Assembly (NCBI GenBank): GCA_050303815.1
Contig: JBNLCM010000096.1
Span: 1-21,849 of the forward strand
Reading direction: 5' to 3'
Length of the DNA stretch: 21,849 nt
From: Cognatazoarcus sp050303815
GTDB taxonomy: Bacteria > Pseudomonadota > Gammaproteobacteria > Burkholderiales > Rhodocyclaceae
Every line of letters begins with the position of its first letter. Position 1 is the stretch's first letter. Positions 16,639-21,849 of the stretch are shown here, piece by piece. The notes below the pieces were generated by a model that saw only the letters and a list, made by a program, of their open reading frames with translations, was not told the DNA's origin and searched no databases. A program made the translations under genes and the position numbers.

Positions 16639-18764
16639 TTCGTCAATTCCGACATGCGCTGGCCACACTGGCCGCGCTGGTCACCTGTTTGTCCGCGCTG
16701 GCCGGCGACCTCGATCGCGATGCCGTGGCAGGCTATTTCCCTCCCCCGCTTCAGGTCGGGGAAAAACTGCAGGACATCCCCGCCTGGCCCATCACGAGTG
16801 AGCTGCGTCCGGACGGTGAGCCCATGGGCTACGTGTTCGAATCCATCGACCTGGCTCCGATTCCGGGCTTCGAGGGCACGCCGATGAACCTGCTGATCGC
16901 GGTGGACGCGAAGGGCACCTTCCTCGACGTGGCCCTTCTCCGTCAGCATGAGCCGGTCTTCCTGGGGGGCCTCGGTGAAGAACCGCTCAAGGCGTTCCTG
17001 ACGCAATATCAGGGCATCAGCCTGTCGTCGCCGATCACGGTCAGTTCGCGCTACGGCGGCACCGGACGCACCCGCGACGGCCGCCGGGTCGTCCTGGACG
17101 GGGTCACGAAGGCCACGGCCTCGATCCGCATCATCAACCAGACGGTACTGACCAGCGCCCTGGCCGTGGCGCGCGCCAAGCTGGGCTTCGCCGGTAGCGA
17201 GGACATCGGGCCACCCGCGACGGTGAAGGCCGACGTGTTCGAACCCATGGATTTCCAGTCGCTGGTGGACAGCGGCGCGGTTGGCCACCTGCGGCTCACC
17301 AACGCCGAGGTCGAGGCCCTGTATGCCGACTCCGACGTCGCAGGCGACGATCCCGAGGCCGCCAGCGACCCCGACGGCCTGTTCCTGGAATTGTGGGTGG
17401 CCTACCTCAACGTCCCCAGCATCGGCCGGACCCTGCTCGGCGACGACGGCTACGAGAAGCTCAAGTGGCGCCTCGACGCCGGGCAGCATGCCTTCTGGAT
17501 CGCAACCGCCGGACGGGACACCCTGATCGACACCAATTTCGTCCGCGGCACGAGCCCCCAGAAACTCACGCTGACCCAGGGCGGCACCCCGTTCGAGCTG
17601 CGCGACCTCGATCTCGACCTTCGCCAGCCGCCCGGCCTGCCGGCGTTCAACAGCCAGCTCAATGTGGCCCTGCCGCCGATCTCTGGCATGGACCCGGGCG
17701 GCCCGATGCGTTTCGAGTTCTCGATGGTCCGCGAGAAGGGCTTCATCCTGCCCGAGTTCATCTACCGCAATGCGCGGATCGACTACCACGCACCGGAGCG
17801 CTGGTTCGATCGTCCCCCCCCACCACCGCCCGAGTGGCTGCAGGCCTGGCAGGCGCGCGAGGTCGAGCTGATGACGATTGGCGCCGCCCTGCTACTGCTC
17901 TTCACCGTCCTCTCCCGCCCCCGCTGGATCGTGGAGGATGAGCGCCGGCTGCGCGTCTTCCGCCTCGGCTTCCTCGCCTTCACGCTCGGTTACATCGGCT
18001 GGTATGCCCAGGGCCAACTGTCAATCGTCCAGGTCACCGGTGCCATCAAGTCCCTCAACGCTGGCGCCGGACTCGGCAGCTTCCTTTACGACCCGGTGTC
18101 CCTGCTGATGATTGCCGCCACCCTCGTCACGTTCTTCATCTGGGGGCGAGGCACCTTTTGTGGCTGGCTGTGCCCCTTCGGCGCGCTGCAGGAATTCAGC
18201 GCCCTGTTGATGCGCAGCCTCGGCGTCAAGCAGCGGCGCCTGCCTGCCGGCCTGTCGCGCCTGCTCTCCCGTGCCCGCTATGGGCTGCTCGCGCTGCTGG
18301 TGGTGCTGGCCGCGCTGGCGCCCCAGCTGGCCGAGCGCCTGGTCGAAGTCGAGCCATTCAAGACCTCGATTACCGTCGCCTTCAACCGCAGCTGGCCGTT
18401 CGTCGCGTATGCGCTCCTGCTGCTGGTGCTGGCCGGGGTCTATTACAAGTTCTTCTGCCGCTATCTGTGCCCGCTGGGCGCCATGATGGCAGTCGGGGGC
18501 AAGCTGCGACTGCTGGCCTGGCTGCCCCGCCGCAGCGAATGCGGCAAACCGTGCCAGCGTTGTCGCCACGATTGCGCCTACGACGCCATCCATGCCTCGG
18601 GGGCGATCGATTACGACGACTGCTTCCAGTGCCTCGACTGCGTGGGCATCTATCACGACGCCGAGCGCTGTGCGCCGGTCATGCTGTACCGGCGCAAGGG
18701 CCGGCAGTTGCAGCCGGCCAATCCGCCCGCAGGCCAGCCCGCCTGTGCCGCGCCGGGTCGCTGA
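16635..18764 (+). CDS. NosR/NirI-like FMN-binding, 4Fe-4S polyferredoxin membrane protein
   Basis: This 709-residue protein overlaps the regulator by 4 nt (ATGA). It has a signal peptide (about 1-23) and a periplasmic FMN-binding domain with DGVTKATAS at 155-163; Thr161 is the likely covalent flavin site, though the usual Gly before Ala is Lys here. A large extra periplasmic region follows, then several membrane helices from about 410. Membrane-associated cysteine pairs are CGWLCPFG (509-516) and CRYLCPLG (608-615). A cytoplasmic ferredoxin-like region has CGKPCQRC...C (636-647) and CFQCLDC...C (663-679). NosR and NirI proteins pass electrons across the membrane to periplasmic enzymes. No nos or nir genes are nearby; as the end of a sensor/receptor operon it probably serves the alcohol oxidation or uptake system. 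Confidence 0.88.
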   Translation: MIRQFRHALATLAALVTCLSALAGDLDRDAVAGYFPPPLQVGEKLQDIPAWPITSELRPDGEPMGYVFESIDLAPIPGFEGTPMNLLIAVDAKGTFLDVALLRQHEPVFLGGLGEEPLKAFLTQYQGISLSSPITVSSRYGGTGRTRDGRRVVLDGVTKATASIRIINQTVLTSALAVARAKLGFAGSEDIGPPATVKADVFEPMDFQSLVDSGAVGHLRLTNAEVEALYADSDVAGDDPEAASDPDGLFLELWVAYLNVPSIGRTLLGDDGYEKLKWRLDAGQHAFWIATAGRDTLIDTNFVRGTSPQKLTLTQGGTPFELRDLDLDLRQPPGLPAFNSQLNVALPPISGMDPGGPMRFEFSMVREKGFILPEFIYRNARIDYHAPERWFDRPPPPPPEWLQAWQAREVELMTIGAALLLLFTVLSRPRWIVEDERRLRVFRLGFLAFTLGYIGWYAQGQLSIVQVTGAIKSLNAGAGLGSFLYDPVSLLMIAATLVTFFIWGRGTFCGWLCPFGALQEFSALLMRSLGVKQRRLPAGLSRLLSRARYGLLALLVVLAALAPQLAERLVEVEPFKTSITVAFNRSWPFVAYALLLLVLAGVYYKFFCRYLCPLGAMMAVGGKLRLLAWLPRRSECGKPCQRCRHDCAYDAIHASGAIDYDDCFQCLDCVGIYHDAERCAPVMLYRRKGRQLQPANPPAGQPACAAPGR

Positions 18765-18797
18765 CGCAAACACGCAACGCACCTCGATCGCGCCGGA

Positions 18798-18806
18798 TGC
18801 GATAAT
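18798..18806 (+). promoter_or_regulatory. Possible extended -10 promoter for the zinc-ribbon genes
   Basis: TGCGATAAT matches an extended -10 element (TGN then GATAAT) in the 96-nt gap before the zinc-ribbon gene, giving a leader of about 48 nt. No clear -35 was seen. Confidence 0.35.
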
Positions 18807-18860
18807 GAGAGTTCCAGTGACTCCGACGCACCTCGGCCCCTGCGGCTTCGGGCTCGCCGT

Positions 18861-20369
18861 ATGAACTGCACTTCCTGCCATCAAGAAATTCGTCCCGGCT
18901 CCAAGTTCTGCCCGCTCTGCGGCGCGGCGCAGGCTGAAACCACGCCGTGCCCGACCTGTGGCGCCGAACTGCCACCAGGCAAGGCCTTCTGCCCGGCCTG
19001 CGGATCCGACCTGCAGCCCGACCCCGGCGGCGCCGCTGGCGGTGGCGGCAACTTCTATCAGGACTACGACACCACCCAGGCCTACCCCGGACCCGAGGTG
19101 CCCGAGAGCGGGGACGCCCCTGAGCCGTCGCCGGCTGGCCAGGGCATGCCGCCCGAAGCCGACGAATGGAAACCCAGCAGCATCGGCGAGATTCCCGACG
19201 ATCCGTTCACCGAGATGATGCTGGAGAGCGACTGGAACCCCGAAAGCGCCTTTTCCGGCGCGGCGCGGCAGGGCCAGGCGCCAGACACGGAGCCGAGCGC
19301 GGACAGTTCCCCGGACGATGCCGCCAGTATGCCGTCGAGCGGTGTCGGCCAAGGGGCCCAGCCCCTGCGCCAGGACACGGCCACACCCGCCGCCCTCGAA
19401 ATGCTCCGCCAGGCCGAAGCCATGTCGCCGGCAGCGGGCGGCGACCCGGACGGTACCGTCATCATGCGGTCGCCGCTGGCGGGCATGGGCAAGACTGCCG
19501 ACGAACCGCTCCCGCCACTGCCCCCGGAAGCCAGTTCAGCACCACCCGAGCCGCGCGACGCCAACCCGATGGCCGAGCCGCCAACGGAATGGAGTGCGGA
19601 GACCGTCCGGCTGCGCGCCGACGATCTGGACCGCGAGGTCGGAGCGGGTGCGCCGCCGGCGCCTCGCAACCGCCGGCTGCTGCCCGCCGTGCTGGCCGCG
19701 GTGGGCGCGGCTGCGCTGATCGGCGGAGGCGTGGCGTGGTGGCTCACGGCCGATGCGCCGGCGACGCCCACCCGCACTGAAACATCTGCCGAGCCGACGC
19801 CACCCCCGCCGCCGCTTCCCTCGGTGCCGATGGAGGCGGACACGCCCGTGCCGGTGCCCGACGGGGCGCCGTCCCTGCCGTCCGGAGACAGCCTGTCAGA
19901 GCCAGCCCCCTCGCTGGGCGACGGCCCCGTCGCATCCGATGGCGCCCCGTCCGATTCGTTGTCGGACGCGGCCCCCGAGGACACTGGCCCGAGCGACTCG
20001 GCTGGCAACGGCCCGGCCCCGACCGAAGACACTGCGGCCCCGCCGAGCGCGGAAGCGCCGGAGGCGGCACCCAAGCCGGCACCCAAGCCGGCGCCGAAAC
20101 CCGCGCCAAAGCCCAAACCTCGACCCAAACCCAAGCCTGAGCCGAAGCCGGCCCCCGAGCCGGAACCTGCGCCGCCGCCAGCGCCCGAGCCGGTCACGCC
20201 CCCCGAGCCCGTCGTGCCCTCCTGGCTGATCACGCTCCGCGCCGAGTTGGCCGTCTGTGACGAGAAATCGTTCTTTGCCAAGGCCATCTGCCGCGAGAAG
20301 GTGCGCTGGAGCCATTGCGCGCCGGACCGCTGGAACACGGTGCCCGAGTGCGCCGTCAAGAATCAGTAA
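18861..20369 (+). CDS. Zinc-ribbon, single-pass membrane protein with a periplasmic four-cysteine domain
   Basis: This 502-residue protein opens with two zinc ribbons (Cys3, 6, 17, 20 and Cys30, 33, 44, 47). A long, acidic, Pro/Ala-rich, probably disordered region follows (50-265), then one membrane helix (about 273-296) and a second low-complexity region with repeated APKP and KPKP units (about 400-440). A small C-terminal domain has four cysteines (466, 477, 486, 497) around REKVRWSHCAPDRWNTVPEC. The topology would put the ribbons in the cytoplasm and the four-cysteine domain in the periplasm. I recall similar C-terminal domains in other beta-proteobacterial proteins of unknown function. 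No strong ribosome binding site precedes the ATG. The following gene, 37 nt away, also encodes a zinc-ribbon membrane protein, so the two may cooperate. Function unknown. Confidence 0.85.
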   Translation: MNCTSCHQEIRPGSKFCPLCGAAQAETTPCPTCGAELPPGKAFCPACGSDLQPDPGGAAGGGGNFYQDYDTTQAYPGPEVPESGDAPEPSPAGQGMPPEADEWKPSSIGEIPDDPFTEMMLESDWNPESAFSGAARQGQAPDTEPSADSSPDDAASMPSSGVGQGAQPLRQDTATPAALEMLRQAEAMSPAAGGDPDGTVIMRSPLAGMGKTADEPLPPLPPEASSAPPEPRDANPMAEPPTEWSAETVRLRADDLDREVGAGAPPAPRNRRLLPAVLAAVGAAALIGGGVAWWLTADAPATPTRTETSAEPTPPPPPLPSVPMEADTPVPVPDGAPSLPSGDSLSEPAPSLGDGPVASDGAPSDSLSDAAPEDTGPSDSAGNGPAPTEDTAAPPSAEAPEAAPKPAPKPAPKPAPKPKPRPKPKPEPKPAPEPEPAPPPAPEPVTPPEPVVPSWLITLRAELAVCDEKSFFAKAICREKVRWSHCAPDRWNTVPECAVKNQ

Positions 20370-20406
20370 GACCGCTCAACGCGGTGCCTGAAGAGGGGCG
20401 TCCACC

Positions 20407-21528
20407 ATGCCTGTGATCCAGACCCTCACAACCGGCCGCTACGCGGCGGCCATCCGTGCCCTCGATGGTGTACGCAACCGGCAGGCGCTGACGGTCATGC
20501 TGGGGGGGTTCCTGCTGGTGGCCATCGTGGCAGGACTCGGCAGCGGCCTGGCGGCTTGGGCCGGCAGCCCGCTGCTGGCCGTGGGCCTCAACCTGCTCGC
20601 CGCGGTCCTGGCGGCATCGGTGATCAATGCCGCCGGCCTCGCGCTGATGGACGCCGCGCGCGGTCTGCCGGAGCGGGGCTTCGTTCAGTTGCTGACCGGC
20701 GGCGCCGGCTGCTTTGCGCGATTCCTCGCGATCATTGTGCTGGCCATCCTGAGCTATGCCGCCTATCTGCTGCTCGCCGCGGCACTGTTGTGGCTGTGCA
20801 GGCTCCCCTTCCTGGGACCCGTGTTGCTGACCGTGTTCGTCCCGGCACTGGTCCTGGGCGCCGCCCTGCTGCTGCTTGGGCTGACCGTCACCGTGTCGAT
20901 GATCGCGCCAGCGCTCTGGTCGGGCCGCTCGATTCGCGAGGCCGTGCGGGAACTGCTCGGGATTGCCGGGGAGCGCCCGCTGGAGGTTCTGGTATCGCTC
21001 ATTCTGCTTGGGATCCTGATCGGCCTGATCGGGTCAGTGGCGAGTCTGTTCGTCCTGGCGGGCAGCACCAGCATCGGAGGGCTCGCGGCAGGGATTCTCT
21101 CCGAGGGGGTGATCGGGGATTTCGGCGGCTACGGCGGGGGCGACCTGCCGGTCGCCAACCCGGCCCTGGCAGTGGCAGGGAGCATCGGTTTTGCTCTGGT
21201 CTTCGCCCTTCTGGCGGGCGTTCTTGGCGTGATCCAGATGAATGGCCTCTGCCACATCTACCTTCAGGCCAGCGAAGCACCCGAGGCGGCGCCCGACGAA
21301 GAGGAACGGCCCGCGAAGCGCTACCGCGTGCGCGTCGTCGATACGCCAGCCGACCCCTGGGAAGACCTGCCGCTCACCGAGCCGACTGCCATGCCCCCCG
21401 ATAGCTCCGGGCGTACCGAACGCATGTGCCCGGCCTGCGAGACGCCGGTAGGCAGCAGCGACCGGTTCTGCGGAGACTGCGGCTGCCCCCTCGAGTTCCT
21501 TGCCCCCCCGCCACAGGACCCACCATGA
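20407..21528 (+). CDS. Polytopic membrane protein with a C-terminal zinc ribbon
   Basis: A 373-residue protein starting at ATG 20407 after an AGAGGGG site. Roughly six hydrophobic helices fill residues 28-280; the central ones are rich in Leu, Ala and Gly (for example LAIIVLAILSYAAYLLLAAA). A soluble acidic tail ends in a zinc ribbon with Cys341, 344, 355 and 358, plus Cys360. The ribbon recalls those at the start of the preceding gene product, with the order reversed relative to the membrane part. I do not recognise an enzyme motif; a scaffold or membrane-organising role is only a guess. It overlaps the next gene by 4 nt (ATGA). Confidence 0.85.
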   Translation: MPVIQTLTTGRYAAAIRALDGVRNRQALTVMLGGFLLVAIVAGLGSGLAAWAGSPLLAVGLNLLAAVLAASVINAAGLALMDAARGLPERGFVQLLTGGAGCFARFLAIIVLAILSYAAYLLLAAALLWLCRLPFLGPVLLTVFVPALVLGAALLLLGLTVTVSMIAPALWSGRSIREAVRELLGIAGERPLEVLVSLILLGILIGLIGSVASLFVLAGSTSIGGLAAGILSEGVIGDFGGYGGGDLPVANPALAVAGSIGFALVFALLAGVLGVIQMNGLCHIYLQASEAPEAAPDEEERPAKRYRVRVVDTPADPWEDLPLTEPTAMPPDSSGRTERMCPACETPVGSSDRFCGDCGCPLEFLAPPPQDPP

Positions 21529-21849
21529 TGCAGCCGGACATTACCCCGCGGGATCGCGCGCTCGGCGCCCTGATGGGCGCATTCATTGGCGATGCGCTCG
21601 CCCTCGGCCCACACTGGTACTACGACCTCGACGAGATGCGGGCGCGTTACGGCGATTGGATCGACGGCTACACGGCGCCCCGCGATGACCACTACCACGC
21701 GGGCCTCGCGGCCGGGGACGGATCCCAGGCCTGCCACCTGTTGGCGCTCATGGTGGATTCGCTGATCGCCTGTGATGGCTACGACGAACCCGACTTCTGC
21801 CGGCGACTGGATGGCCAGCTCTTCCCCTACCTTGATGGCGAACCGATGA
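21525..21849 (+). CDS. ADP-ribosylglycohydrolase family protein (partial, runs off the right edge)
   Basis: The ATG overlaps the stop of the preceding gene (ATGA; tandem ATGs at 21525 and 21528). 108 codons are visible. The segment ALGALMGAFIGDALALGPHW, then YYDLDEMRARYGDW and HAGLAAGDGSQACHL, is typical of the N-terminal part of ADP_ribosyl_GH (DraG-like) proteins, which hydrolyse ADP-ribose from proteins or small molecules using a di-metal centre. The distal metal-binding residues lie beyond the window, so activity cannot be judged. Translational coupling to the zinc-ribbon membrane protein suggests co-expression. Confidence 0.85.
   Translation, partial: MMQPDITPRDRALGALMGAFIGDALALGPHWYYDLDEMRARYGDWIDGYTAPRDDHYHAGLAAGDGSQACHLLALMVDSLIACDGYDEPDFCRRLDGQLFPYLDGEPM

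Noticed and set aside
18867..18881. CTSCH at the start of the zinc-ribbon protein, formally a haem c motif
   Set aside because: There is no signal peptide and the cysteines form part of a paired zinc-ribbon pattern (Cys3, 6, 17, 20), so haem attachment is implausible.
20371..20386. Small hairpin (ACCGC/GCGGT) between the two zinc-ribbon genes
   Set aside because: The stem is only 5 bp with no U-tract, so I do not call a terminator.

Overview
The window is GC-rich, tightly packed bacterial DNA from a Gram-negative proteobacterium. It encodes c-type cytochromes, a lipoprotein, a TonB-dependent outer-membrane receptor, NarL-type two-component systems and sigma-54-like promoters. Gene content (a PQQ alcohol dehydrogenase with MoxY-like sensor kinases, a NosR/NirI-like flavo-iron-sulfur protein, and a chemoreceptor relic of Cache_3-Cache_2 type) suggests a beta- or gammaproteobacterium, perhaps a Rhodocyclales relative. 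That placement is a guess; no rRNA or tRNA gene is visible.

Layout. (1) 1-4419, minus strand: three genes for exported proteins in probable operon order. They are a large di-haem cytochrome c, a lipoprotein and a mono-haem protein that runs off the left edge. Their 5' region (4420-4798) holds a striking cluster of perfect inverted repeats. (2) 4799-6391, plus strand: a decayed methyl-accepting chemotaxis protein broken by at least five frameshifts or stops. (3) 6421-8900, minus strand: histidine kinase, NarL-type regulator and small cytochrome c, with a sigma-54-like promoter and an intrinsic terminator. (4) 9096-11041, minus strand: a quinoprotein alcohol dehydrogenase with its own sigma-54-like promoter and terminator. 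(5) 11323-18764, plus strand: a sigma-54-like promoter, then TonB, TonB-dependent receptor, a second histidine kinase, a second NarL-type regulator and an FMN/4Fe-4S membrane protein, mostly with overlapping or abutting genes. (6) 18798-21849, plus strand: two zinc-ribbon membrane proteins and the start of an ADP-ribosylglycohydrolase.

How it may work together. Regions 3 to 5 read as one periplasmic alcohol-oxidation locus. The dehydrogenase carries the Asp-x-Asp pair (residues 326 and 328) that marks lanthanide-dependent quinoproteins. The small cytochrome c is its likely electron acceptor. Two kinase/regulator pairs flank it. A TonB/receptor pair shares the intergenic control region with the dehydrogenase and could import its metal (as a lanthanide chelate) or its PQQ cofactor. 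All three transcription units start at near-identical TGGCAT-N5-TTGC elements, although no sigma-54 activator gene is present in the window. The lanthanide/PQQ import idea is inference; the motifs and gene order are directly visible.
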